From positions 1,544,548-1,608,547 of the forward strand of contig CBDFGJ010000001.1 in the NCBI GenBank assembly GCA_965247035.1: a stretch of 64,000 bases of DNA. The letters run 5' to 3'. Below the pieces are notes generated by a model, which saw nothing but the letters and a program-made list of their open reading frames with translations, was not told where the DNA came from and did not search any database. The DNA is from Azophilus sp965247035 (GTDB lineage Bacteria; Pseudomonadota; Gammaproteobacteria; Pseudomonadales; Azotimanducaceae). This document shows positions 37,445 to 49,000 of this stretch, one piece after another (positions within the stretch are counted from its first letter, which is position 1; each line of letters begins with the position of its first letter). A program made the position numbers and the translations under genes.

Positions 37445-38755
37445 ATGAGCGAAGCAGAAAACATGGCGCCGGCGGATTTCTTACGGCCCGGGGATGCAGA
37501 GAATATCACCGAGGGTTCGATACCGGATGCCTATGACCTTGCCATTGAGGACATCAACCCGATAAACCCGCGGCTGTTCAGCGAAAACAAGATGTGGGAC
37601 TACTTCAAACGATTACGGGAGGAAGACCCGGTCCATTTCAACGAGATGGGCGTTGCGGGCAGATACTGGTCGCTGACCCGATATGAAGATATTAAGAAGG
37701 TTGATGTAGACCACAAGAATTTTTCATCCGCCCATGGTATTACCCTCGGGTTCCCAATTGACACCGCACTGCCGGAAGGCGCACTCGATATCAGCATGTT
37801 CATTGCCATGGACCCGCCCGTTCACGATGTACAGCGCAAAACCGTGACGGGGGTTGTGGCGCCCAGCAATCTGGTAAAGCTCGAACCCCTGATCCGTCAG
37901 CGCACCGCCGAGGTGTTGGATGCCCTGCCGGAAGGCGAAAGTTTTGACTGGGTGGAAAAAGTTTCCATAGAGTTGACGACCTGTATGCTGGCAGCCCTGT
38001 TTGACTTCCCGTTTGAAGAAAGGCGCAGGCTGACGCGCTGGTCCGATGTGGCGACGGCAGTCCCCGGCGCCGGGATAGTGGATAGCGAAGGCCAACGCCG
38101 GGCGGAATTGCTTGAATGTCTGGAGTATTTCACCGGGCTGTGGCAAGAGCGCAAGCTGAATCCGGGGAATGATCTGGTTTCGATGCTGGTTCACGGTGAA
38201 GAAACCAAAAACATGGAGCCAATGGAGTTCCTGGGCAATCTCGTCCTGCTGATAGTCGGCGGCAATGATACGACCCGCAACTCCATGAGCGGCAGCGTCT
38301 ATGCGCTGAACAAGTTCCCTGATCAATATGAGAAGCTGACCGCAAAGCCGGAGCTCATACCCGCCTTTGTTGCGGAAATCATCCGCTGGCAGACGCCACT
38401 TGCCTACATGCGGCGGACCGCCAACAAAGACTGCGAGATGCATGGCAAAAAGATCAAGGAAGGCGATCAAATGCTCATGTGGTATGTATCAGGTAATCGT
38501 GATGAAACCGTGTTCGAAAATCCCGATGAGCTTGACATTGAACGTCGGAATGTTCGCAATCATCTGTCATTCGGATTCGGGATTCATCGCTGTATGGGTA
38601 ACCGTCTTGCGGAACTTCAACTGCGAATAATCTGGGAAGAAATCCTGGCGCGATTCGAGAAGATAGAAGTGCTGCAGGAACCGGAAAGAACCTTCTCGTC
38701 TTTCGTGAAAGGCTATACCCGTATGCTGGTGCGGGTGACGCGCAAGCGCGCTTGA
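37445..38755 (+). CDS. Cytochrome P450
   Basis: 436-aa soluble bacterial P450 that would hydroxylate a small hydrophobic substrate with separate ferredoxin partners. The I-helix oxygen-activating motif is GGNDTT (272-277), the K-helix E311-x-x-R314 is present (EIIRW), and the heme-ligand loop FGFGIHRCMG places Cys at 383. The sequence style (LSFGFGIHRCMGNRLAELQL, FIAMDPPVHDVQRK) fits the CYP125/CYP142/linalool-hydroxylase-like class. The start is ATG 37445-37447 because GGAGGA lies seven bases upstream; a GTG at 37412 would bury that site. No ferredoxin gene is nearby. It is 87 bp after yghU in the same direction, possibly co-transcribed. Confidence 0.95.
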   Translation: MSEAENMAPADFLRPGDAENITEGSIPDAYDLAIEDINPINPRLFSENKMWDYFKRLREEDPVHFNEMGVAGRYWSLTRYEDIKKVDVDHKNFSSAHGITLGFPIDTALPEGALDISMFIAMDPPVHDVQRKTVTGVVAPSNLVKLEPLIRQRTAEVLDALPEGESFDWVEKVSIELTTCMLAALFDFPFEERRRLTRWSDVATAVPGAGIVDSEGQRRAELLECLEYFTGLWQERKLNPGNDLVSMLVHGEETKNMEPMEFLGNLVLLIVGGNDTTRNSMSGSVYALNKFPDQYEKLTAKPELIPAFVAEIIRWQTPLAYMRRTANKDCEMHGKKIKEGDQMLMWYVSGNRDETVFENPDELDIERRNVRNHLSFGFGIHRCMGNRLAELQLRIIWEEILARFEKIEVLQEPERTFSSFVKGYTRMLVRVTRKRA

Positions 38756-38758
38756 GTA

Positions 38759-38778
38759 GGCGCCCGCTTTTGGGCGCC
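38759..38778 (+). terminator. Hairpin after the P450 gene
   Basis: A perfect 7-bp stem GGCGCCC/GGGCGCC with a GCTTTT loop starts four bases after the P450 stop. There is no downstream T run, so intrinsic termination is uncertain. It lies between convergent genes. Confidence 0.35.
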
Positions 38779-38788
38779 AACCTCAGTC

Positions 38789-38845
38789 TCAAAAGGTCAG
38801 CCGGCTCTCGTAGACGCCCAGCTTTGCTTGGCGGTAGCTCTCTCC
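38789..38845 (-). pseudogene. Fossil of a second esterase C-terminus
   Basis: The minus strand reads YRQAKLGVYESRLTF followed by TGA (38789-38791). This is nearly the same as the C-terminus of the adjacent carboxylesterase (HYRQAKLDVYENWLTF, stop 38894-38896). The flanking phrase GTAGGCGCCCGC also recurs at about 38757 and 38856. A ~105-bp tandem duplication of the gene's tail, since diverged, explains both. It is too short to encode anything. Confidence 0.65.
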
Positions 38846-38893
38846 TTCGGGTAGGTAGGCGCCCGCATTGCGGCGAAGCCGCGTAGAATAAAG

Positions 38894-40039
38894 TCAAAAG
38901 GTCAACCAGTTCTCGTAGACGTCCAGCTTCGCCTGACGATAGTGCTTGATCTCTTGCGGGTCGGCGTCTATCCACAAGGCGTTGTCCTGACCCTTGTCGT
39001 AGACTGACCAGAGGGGCAATCCTTCCCCGTTCGGGTCTCCGGTTTTCGCAAAGTTGACCCAGTACCCCAGCATCAGTTCCGAAACCCGCTTGTCCACTTC
39101 ATCCCAGTTGCCGGCATCATTGCCAAATGCATACTGGATTTCACCGCCGCGGAATGCGCCCAGTTTCCTGCCCAGTTCCGGCACAGGCGGCGCATGAGCA
39201 AACACATAATAATAGGCCGGGTTGCCGCGCATTTCCGCGAGTCGCGCCCAGGTGCGCATCGCCCAACCAAAGGACTGGTCCGCATATACCTGCTGCATGG
39301 CTCGCTTGGTGGAAACTTCGGCAACATCTTGATAAACATCCAGAAACTCGTCCGCCGTATCAGGGCGGAGCGCCTGCACCTTGCCGCGCCACGCCGGCAT
39401 GTCGATTTCCTGTTCATCCATATACAGGGCCGTACCCTCGTGGGTATTGAAGCCAATCATTATTTCCTCGGGGTTGGCCCTCTTTTCATAGAGGGCGCGC
39501 ATCTGCTCAGGGAAGAGGTAACCGTCAACGAAGATGGACCGCCAGGGCGTGGACACACCCGCTTCCTGCATTCTGCTCATAAGCTCCGAGGCGTCCAGAG
39601 CGCGGAGCTTTTCCAGCGCCGCCGAATCATCCCCCGGCACACCCAGCGATTCCGATAATTGCAAGGCTATCTCGTATCCGTTGCCCTGAAGTACTTTCGG
39701 GGCGGTCGCATTATCCCCGCCTGCCGACGGCGTATCTGAGCCCTGAGAGGTCGTTGCATGTTGTGCAAAGCATCCGCCGGACTGGCCGATAGCCCGGCGA
39801 AAAAGACCCTTCGCCAGAGGGGTTACACTGAGATAACAAACACTCATTGACCCGGCGGATTCGCCAAAGATAGTGACATTGTTCGGGTCGCCGCCAAATG
39901 CCCGGATATTGTCTTGCACCCAGGCGAGCGCCGCCACTTGATCGTGAATGCCCTGGTTACCGGCGCTGCCGGTGGAGGATTCCCCGGCCAGAGCCGGGTG
40001 GGCGAAGAAGACGAAGGCACCCAGCCTGTAGTTGATGGT
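38894..40039 (-). pseudogene. Type B carboxylesterase, N-terminally truncated
   Basis: About 380 codons of a carboxylesterase/lipase alpha-beta hydrolase. It starts at TINYRLGAF; relatives have roughly 100-130 residues before this, including the HGGG oxyanion-hole motif, which is absent. The nucleophile elbow GESAGS (Ser about residue 67 of the open frame) and the acid-region FNTHEGTAL are present. The position where the catalytic His usually lies (AFHxxELxYVFG in relatives) reads FRGGEIQYAFG, His to Arg. Upstream, the frame runs through a run of 16 G (minus strand) to an ATG in the giant gene's 3' flank, which is not the native start. Convergent with the P450. Probably inactive. Confidence 0.85.
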
Positions 40040-40055
40040 CCCCCCCCCCCCCCCC
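40040..40055. repeat. Run of 16 C at a sequence breakpoint
   Basis: Sixteen consecutive C separate the truncated esterase from the 3' flank of the second giant gene. At the equivalent place after the first giant gene (about 14378-14383) there are six C, and the flank beyond is the same, ATGACGGTGGTTGGAGCGGG. The run marks where the two loci stop matching. Confidence 0.9.
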
Positions 40056-40096
40056 ATGACGGTGGTTGGAGCGGGGCTCTATCCGCCACGCCGCAC

Positions 40097-43000
40097 CTAG
40101 AAAGTTATAGTGCCCTCTAAAAGAATACTGTGCGCAGTAGCGTCAAGCCCCTCACGACGCTCGGTGACGAGTTTCACATCAAGAGGGTTAAATTGCCATA
40201 TCAGGCCAAGGCGATAGGTGCCGCTACTGTCGCCAAATGTCATTTCGCTGTACGGTGTCAAGAGCCCGCGGCCACCAGGCGCGGTCATGCCATAGCCAAA
40301 GCGCAGGTCTAGACTCGGCGCATAGTCCGGGCGTTCCGTGTCGCCATCCTCAAGGCGTAGCCCCTGCCGCCAGAGCTGTTGCAGGTTACTGCTAGCAGCC
40401 TCGCCATAGGCAGGCATCAGGCTGAAGAACAGCCCTCGTCCGTCTGCCGACCCCTGGAATTTAATCAGCCCACTGAGCCCCCATTCCTCAATGCCGCCCT
40501 TGTAGTTCGCCAGGCTCCGCGCCTTAGCTTCCAGCGTCAAATCCTTGGCGGCGTGAACATAGCGCAACCCGCCGCCCATCTCAGTGCCGCTGCCGGTCTT
40601 GCCAGCACCACCGTCATAGCGAAGCCCCCCTTCCAGGATCAAACCCAGCTGGGCTCCGCTGTCCAAAGACCAGTTCCCAGTGGCTTCCAGAGTCATCCGC
40701 AAGCGGCTAACATCCAGACTCAAGGCAGCTAGTTGCTCGTTGCCCACGACTTCCAATTCAGTGCGCAGGGCTTCGGCCTTCACCCGCAGGCTATCTGCCG
40801 CCAACAGAGGGCCACTCGCACCCAGAGCAAGCGTCTGTAAGTTGAGATCGCTCGACAGATGCCGCGCCAGGGGAGCCTCATCATCGGTGATGTCCAACTC
40901 GCCTTCCCCATAGCCGAGTGTCGCCCAGAGATCCAGCCGCCCAAGGTTCCAGCCCACATAAGGATGAATGCTGGCCATCTCCAGCGCATAGTCGCCACTG
41001 GTGGCGGTGCGGCCAGCCCGGTCAGGCGTCTGGGTGCTGGTGTAGTTGCTGTAATCCAACGCCACCTGGTTCCAGGACAGAGAGACGCCGGCAATCAGAT
41101 TAGCACCCACTTGGGTGTCCAGACCCAGATGCAGACTGAAGAGGTCACCGTCCCAGGTCAACTGGTCAGAGTCGCTGATACTGCGGTAATCACCCGAACC
41201 CCAGAAGGTTAGGCGGGATGCCTCTTCTGATACGCCTTCTGAAGTGTTATCCGAAGCGCCATCTGAAGCGTCTTCTGAAATGCCCAGAGGCAGCACAAAG
41301 TCGCTGTCTGCCAGGAATCGCTTGATGTTGAACTGGTCATCAGCAAGTGCTTGCCCCTGAGCAGCGATGATGCCCTCCAGGCTGGACTGACCACCAAGAC
41401 TGGCAATGCGAGCCGTCTTCCCACCCGCCTGCTTCAGGCGCTGCGCGATCGCATGCACATTCTGGTCAGCCATGGCGCGCGCCACCTCTGACAAGATCAT
41501 ACGATTCAGGTCAGCAAAGTCGGGACCCGCCAACACCTGAACGCTTCTGCTCTCTTGCGCCTCGTTGCCCATGTGGTCAGCAACGGTGTAGGTGACGGTG
41601 TAGGTGCCGACCTGGTTAGTGTCCAGGTCGGTGGCATCAATAACGATGCTGTCAGTGAGATCGCCAGCCATGTCATCAACGGCGGTGGCGCCGGGCTCAA
41701 TGTAGCGCCCACCCACTTCCAGGGTCAAAGGATTGTCGCCGAGCAGGGTGATGTTAGGGGGTGTGGTGTCCATGACAGTAATCATCTGCTGGGCGGAGCT
41801 GCTCAGTTCATTGGTATCGGTTGCCGTCCAGGTGATCATGGTCTCACCCATGGGGAAGGTCGCCGGGGCGTTGTCGGTCAGGACGGCACCGGGGTCGCTG
41901 GAAGTGGCGGTGCCGTAGTCGGAGCGATTAAGCGGGGTCATGGTAGCAGTTGCCTCAAAGGTTTGGGCAAGAGGCGCGACAATATCCGGCGGTATGGTGT
42001 CTTCGACTATGACCCTGCGGGTCACGGTAGCGGCAGCGTTGCCTTTGGCATCGGAGACATCGTAGGTGACCGAGTATTCCCCGACCCGGTCGGTGTTCAC
42101 GTTGGTTGAGTCAATGACAATCCTTTCCGTTAGTGCGGCGTCATCATCCACCAGGTCGGTGGCGGTGGCACCGTGTTCGGTATAAGCCGTGCCGAATTCG
42201 ACCCTGTTGTCGTCTGTGGTGTCCTTGCTCAAGGTAATCACCGGCTTGGTGGTGTCCACAACCGTGATTATCTGGGTATCGGTCTCTTTATTACCCGCTG
42301 GATCGGTTGCGGTCCAGGTGATGATGGTCTCGCCCACAGGGAAAGTCTCGGGCGCATCGCTACTGATAGTAGCCGTACCATCGGTGGACGTGGCGGTGCC
42401 GTAATCAGACGAGTCCAGCGGGGTCAAAGTAGCCGTCGCCTCAAAGGTTTCGTCATCCGATACGGTAATCTCCGGCGCGGTGGTGTCTTCGACGATGACC
42501 GTGCGGGGCTTCTGCTCGGCATGGTTGCCAGCGTTGTCGGTTACGTCGTAAGTGACCGTGTAGGTCCCGACCCGGTCGGTGTTCACGCTGGTCGAATCAA
42601 TGGCAATCTTGCCAGTGAGTTCGGTGTCATCATCCACCAGGTCGGTGGCGGTGGCACCGTGTTCGGTATAAGTCGTGCCGAGTTCGACCGGGTTGTCGTC
42701 TACGGTGTCCTTGAGCAGGGCGATCATCGGCTTGGTGGTATCGGTGATGCGGATGGTCTGCTCGATGGTTGCTTCATTCCCCGAAGCATCAGTCACCTTC
42801 CAGGTGATGATGTGGTTGCCGACGGCGAAGTCGTTCGTCGCCGGGCTGCGCGTGATGCCGGGTAACGGGGTGGCCAGGTCAGTAGCGGTGGCCTGTCCCA
42901 CGTCGATTGGCGTTGTGGGTCCGGTAGCTTCCGACACCACATCTGCCGGTGCAATGATAGTCAGCGGTATGTTGTCAGGTGCAATCTGGGCAGCGGTGAC

Positions 43001-46000
43001 CATGACCCTGCGGGTCTTCTGCTCGGCCGGGTTGCCGTTGGTGTCGGAGACATCGTAGGTGACCGTGTAGGTCCCGACCCGGTCGGTGTTCACTATGCCG
43101 GCAATGACAATCCTGCCAGTGAGTTCGGTGTCATCATCCACCAGGTCGGTGGCGGTGGCACGGTGTTCGGTATAAGCCGTGCCGAGTTCGACTGTGTTGT
43201 CGTCTGTGGTGTCCTTGAGCAGAGTGATAATCGGTTTGGTGGTGTCCACAACCGTGATGGTCTGCTCGGCGCTGCTGCTGAGGTGATTGCTGTCGGTCGC
43301 GGTCCAGGTGATGGTGGTATCGCCCAGCGGGAAAGTACCGGGCGCGTCGTTGGTGATGTCGGCATCGGGGTCGTTGGAAGTAGCGGTGCCGTAATCGGAC
43401 GAGTCCAGCGGGGTCAGTGTCGCCGCGGCTTCGGTGGTGTAGGGAGCAGGTGCGGTAATCACCAGCGCGGTGATGTCGGTCACCCTGACCGTGCGGGTCT
43501 TCTGCACGGCGGCGTTGCCGGCGATGTCGGTCACATCGTAGGTGACCGTGTAGGTCCCGACCGCGCTCGTGTCCACGTTGTCCGTATTAATGGCGATCCT
43601 GCCGGTGAGTTCGGTGTCATCATCCACCGCATCGGTGGCGGTGGCCTTCAGTTCGGCATACCCCTCGCCAAACTCGATGGTCTGCGGGTTCGTCCCGGCC
43701 AAGGTGATCTCCGGCGCGGTGGTGTCGGCGATGGCGATGGCCTGCTCGGCGGTGGCGACGTTGCCGCTCGCATCCGTGGCGGTCCAGGTGATGGTGTGTT
43801 CTCCGACGGCGAAGTTGTTGGTCTCCGGGCTGCGCGTGATCTTGGGTGCCTGGTCGGCCAGGTCAGTCGCGGCGGCCTGTCCCACGGTGACTGACGTGGT
43901 CGGTCCGGTGGCTTCCGTGGATACATTCGCCGGTGCGGTGATGTCCGGCTTGGTGGTGTCGGCGATGGTGATGGTCTGCTCGGCGGTGCTAATCAGGTCA
44001 TTGGTGTCGGTGGCGGTCCAGGTGATGATGGTGTCGCCCACCGGGAAATCTTCGGGCGCGTCGTCGGTGATGTCGCCATCGGTGGACGTGGCGATGCCGT
44101 ACTCATCCCGGCCCAGCGGGGTCAAGGTAGCCGTGGCTTCGGTGGCATAGGGCTCAGGTGCGGTGATGCCCGGCTTCATGGTGTCTTCGACGATGACCGT
44201 GCGGGTCTTCCGCACGGCGGCGTTGCCGGCGGTGTCGGAGACATCGTAGGTGACCGTGTATTGCCCGACCCGGTCGGTGTTCACTGTGCCGGCAATGGCA
44301 ATGCTGCCGGTGAGGTCGCCATCCACCAGGTCGGTCGCGGTGGCCTTCAGTTCGGCATAGCCATCGCCAAACTCGATGGTCTGTTCCTCTGCACCGGTCA
44401 AGGTGATCTCCGGCGCGGTGGTGTCGGCGATGGCGATGGTCTGGGTATCGGTCTCTTCATTACCCGAAGCATCCGTTGCCTTCCAGGTGATGGCGTGTTC
44501 TCCGACGGCGAAGTCGTTCGTCTCCGGGCTGCGCGTGATCTTGGGTGCCTGGTCGGCCAGGTCAGTCGCGGCGGCCTGTCCCACGGCGACTGGCGTGGTC
44601 GGTCCGGTGGCTTCCGTGGATACATTCGCCGGTGCGGTGATGTCCGGCTTGGTGGTGTCGGCGATGGTGATGGTCTGCTCGGCGGTGCTAATCAGGTCAT
44701 TGGCATCGGTGGCGGTCCAGGTGATGATGGTGTCGCCCACCGGGAAGGTCGCCGGCGCGTCGTCGGTGATGTCGCCATCGGTGGACGTGGCGATGCCGTA
44801 CTCATCCCGGCCCAGCGGGGTCAAGGTAGCCGTGGCTTCGGTGGCATAGGGCTCAGGTGCGGTGATGCCCGGCTTCATGGTGTCTTCGACGATGACCGTG
44901 CGGGTCTTCTGCACGGCGGCGTTGCCGGCGGTGTCGGAGACATCGTAGGTGACCGTGTATTGCCCGACCCGGTCGGTGTTCACTGTGCCGGCAATGGCAA
45001 TGCTGCCGGTGAGGTCGCCATCCACCAGGTCGGTCGCGGTGGCCTTCAGTTCGGCATAGCCATCGCCAAACTCGATGGTCTGTTCCTCTGCACCGGTCAA
45101 GGTGATCTCCGGCGCGGTGGTGTCGGCGATGGTGATGGTCTGGGTATCGGTCTCTTCATTACCCGAAGCATCCGTTGCCTTCCAGGTGATGGCGTGTTCT
45201 CCGACGGCGAAGTCGTTCGTCTCCGGGCTGCGCGTAATCTTGAGCGCGTTATCTGCCAGGTCAGTCGCAGTTGCCTGTCCCACGGCGACTGGCGTGGTCG
45301 GTCCGGTGGCTTCTTTGGATACATCTTCCGGTGCGGTAATCACCGGCTTGGTGGTGTCGGCGATGGTGATGGTCTGCTCGGCGGTGCTGCTCAGGTCATT
45401 GGCATCGGTGGCGGTCCAGGTGATGATGGTGTCGCCCACCGGGAAATCTTCGGGCGCGTCGTCGGTGATGTCGCCATCGGTGGACGTGGCGATGCCGTAC
45501 TCATCCCGGCCCAGCGGGGTCAAGGTAGCCGTGGCTTCGGTGGCATAGGGCTCAGGTGCGGTGATGCCCGGCTTCATGGTGTCTTCGACGATGACCGTGC
45601 GGGTCTTCTGCACGGCGGCGTTGCCGGCGGTGTCGGAGACATCGTAGGTGACCGTGTATTGCCCGACCCGGTCGGTGTTCACTGTGCCGGCAATGGCAAT
45701 GCTGCCGGTGAGGTCGCCATCCACCAGGTCGGTCGCGGTGGCCTTCAGTTCGGCATAGCCATCGCCAAACTCGATGGTCTGTTCCTCTGCACCGGTCAAG
45801 GTGATCTCCGGCGCGGTGGTGTCGGCGATGGTGATGGTCTGGGTATCGGTCTCTTCATTACCCGAAGCATCCGTTGCCTTCCAGGTGATGGCGTGTTCTC
45901 CGACGGCGAAGTCGTTGGTCTCCGGGCTGCGCGTGATCTCGGGTGCCTGGTCGGCCAGGTCAGTCGCGGCGGCCTGTCCCACGGCGACTGACGTGGTCGG

Positions 46001-49000
46001 TCCGGTGGCTTCCGTGGACACATTCGCCGGTGCGGTGATGTCCGGCTTGGTGGTGTCGGCGATGGTGATGGTCTGCTCGGCGGTGCTGCTCAGGTCATTG
46101 GCATCGGTCGCGGTCCAGGTGATGATGGTGTCGCCCACCGGGAAGGTCGCCGGCGCGTCGTCGGTGATGTCGCCATCGGTGGACGTGGCGATGCCGTACT
46201 CATCCCGGCCCAGCGGGGTCAAGGTAGCCGTGGCTTCGGTGGCATAGGGCTCAGGTGCGGTGATGCCCGGCTTCATGGTGTCTTCGACGATGACCGTGCG
46301 GGTCTTCTGCACGGCGGCGTTGCCGGCGGTGTCGGAGACATCGTAGGTGACCGTGTATTGCCCGACCCGGTCGGTGTTCACTGTGCCGGCAATGGCAATG
46401 CTGCCGGTGAGGTCGCCATCCACCAGGTCGGTCGCGGTGGCCTTCAGTTCGGCATAGCCATCGCCAAACTCGATGGTCTGTTCCTCTGCACCGGTCAAGG
46501 TGATCTCCGGCGCGGTGGTGTCGGCGATGGTGATGGTCTGGGTATCGGTCTCTTCATTACCCGAAGCATCCGTTGCCTTCCAGGTGATGGCGTGTTCTCC
46601 GACGGCGAAGTCGTTGGTCTCCGGGCTGCGCGTAATCTTGAGCGCGTTATCTGCCAGGTCAGTCGCGGCGGCCTGTCCCACGGTGACTGACGTGGTCGGT
46701 CCGGTGGCTTCCGTGGACACATTCGCCGGTGCGGTGATGTCCGGCTTGGTGGTGTCGGCGATGGTGATGGTCTGCTCGGCGGTGCTGATCAGGTCATTGG
46801 TGTCGGTGGCGGTCCAGGTGATGATGGTGTCGCCCACCGGGAAGGTCGCCGGCGCGTCGTCGGTGATGTCGCCATCGGTGGACGTGGCGATGCCGTACTC
46901 ATCCCGGCCCAGCGGGGTCAAGGTAGCCGTGGCTTCGGTGGCATAGGGCTCAGGTACGGTGATGCCCGGCTTCATGGTGTCTTCGACGATGACCGTGCGG
47001 GTCTTCTGCACGGCGGCGTTGCCGGCGGTGTCGGAGACATCGTAGGTGACCGTGTATTGCCCGACCCGGTCGGTGTTCACTGTGCCGGCAATGGCAATGC
47101 TGCCGGTGAGGTCGCCATCCACCAGGTCGGTCGCGGTGGCCTTCAGTTCGGCATAGCCATCGCCAAACTCGATGGTCTGTTCCTCTGCACCGGTCAAGGT
47201 GATCTCCGGCGCGGTGGTGTCGGCGATGGTGATGGTCTGGGTATCGGTCTCTTCATTACCCGAAGCATCCGTTGCCTTCCAGGTGATGGCGTGTTCTCCG
47301 ACGGCGAAGTCGTTCGTCTCCGGGCTGCGCGTGATCTTGGGTGCCTGGTCGGCCAGGTCAGTCGCGGCGGCCTGTCCCACGGCGACTGGCGTGGTCGGTC
47401 CGGTGGCTTCCGTGGATACATCCGGGCTTCTTGGGTGCCTGGTCGGCCAGGTCGGTCGCGGCGGTCCCACGGCGACTGGCGTGTCGGTCCGGTGGCTTCC
47501 GTGGATACATTCGCCGGTGCGGTGATGTCCGGCTTGGTGGTGTCGGCGATGGTGATGGTCTGCTCGGCGGTGCTGATCAGGTCATTGGTGTCGGTGGCGG
47601 TCCAGGTGATGATGGTGTCGCCCACCGGGAAGGTCGCCGGCGCGTCGTCGGTGATGTCGCCATCGGTGGACGTGGCGATGCCGTACTCATCCCGGCCCAG
47701 CGGGGTCAAGGTAGCCGTGGCTTCGGTGGCATAGGGCTCAGGTACGGTGATGCCCGGCTTCATGGTGTCTTCGACGATGACCGTGCGGGTCTTCTGCACG
47801 GCGGCGTTGCCGGCGGTGTCGGAGACATCGTAGGTGACCGTGTATTGCCCGACCCGGTCGGTGTTCACTGTGCCGGCAATGGCAATGCTGCCGGTGAGGT
47901 CGCCATCCACCAGGTCGGTCGCGGTGGCCTTCAGTTCGGCATAGCCATCGCCAAACTCGATGGTCTGTTCCTCTGCACCGGTCAAGGTGATCTCCGGCGC
48001 GGTGGTGTCGGCGATGGTGATGGTCTGGGTATCGGTCTCTTCATTACCCGAAGCATCCGTTGCCTTCCAGGTGATGGCGTGTTCTCCGACGGCGAAGTCG
48101 TTCGTCTCCGGGCTGCGCGTGATCTCGGGTGCCTGGTCGGCCAGGTCAGTCGCGGCGGCCTGTCCCACGGCGACTGACGTGGTCGGTCCGGTGGCTTCCG
48201 TGGACACATTCGCCGGTGCGGTGATGTCCGGCTTGGTGGTGTCGGCGATGGTGATGGTCTGCTCGGCGGTGCTGCTCAGGCCATTGGCATCGGTGGCGGT
48301 CCAGGTGATGATGGTGTCGCCCACCGGGAAATCTTCGGGCGCGTCGTCGGTGATGTCGCCATCGGTGGACGTGGCGATGCCGTACTCATCCCGGCCCAGC
48401 GGGGTCAAGGTAGCCGTGGCTTCGGTGGCATAGGGCTCAGGTACGGTGATGCCCGGCTTCATGGTGTCTTCGACGATGACCGTGCGGGTCTTCTGCACGG
48501 CGGCGTTGCCGGCGGTGTCGGAGACATCGTAGGTGACCGTGTATTGCCCGACCCGGTCGGTGTTCACTGTGCCGGCAATGGCAATGCTGCCGGTGAGGTC
48601 GCCATCCACCAGGTCGGTCGCGGTGGCCTTCAGTTCGGCATAGCCATCGCCAAACTCGATGGTCTGTTCCTCTGCACCGGTCAAGGTGATCTCCGGCGCG
48701 GTGGTGTCGGCGATGGTGATGGTCTGGGTATCGGTCTCTTCATTACCCGAAGCATCCGTTGCCTTCCAGGTGATGGCGTGTTCTCCGACGGCGAAGTCGT
48801 TGGTCTCCGGGCTGCGCGTGATCTTGAGCGCGTTATCTGCCAGGTCAGTCGCGGCGGCCTGTCCCACGGCGACTGACGTGGTCGGTCCGGTGGCTTCCGT
48901 GGACACATTCGCCGGTGCGGTGATGTCCGGCTTGGTGGTGTCGGCGATGGTGATGGTCTGCTCGGCGGTGCTGCTCAGGCCATTGGCATCGGTGGCGGTC

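Noticed and set aside
40040..40060. Poly-G phase-variation switch for the esterase (ATG followed by 16 G on the minus strand)
   Set aside because: The ATG belongs to the giant gene's 3' flank and the esterase lacks its N-terminal catalytic half, so switching the frame could not yield an active enzyme.
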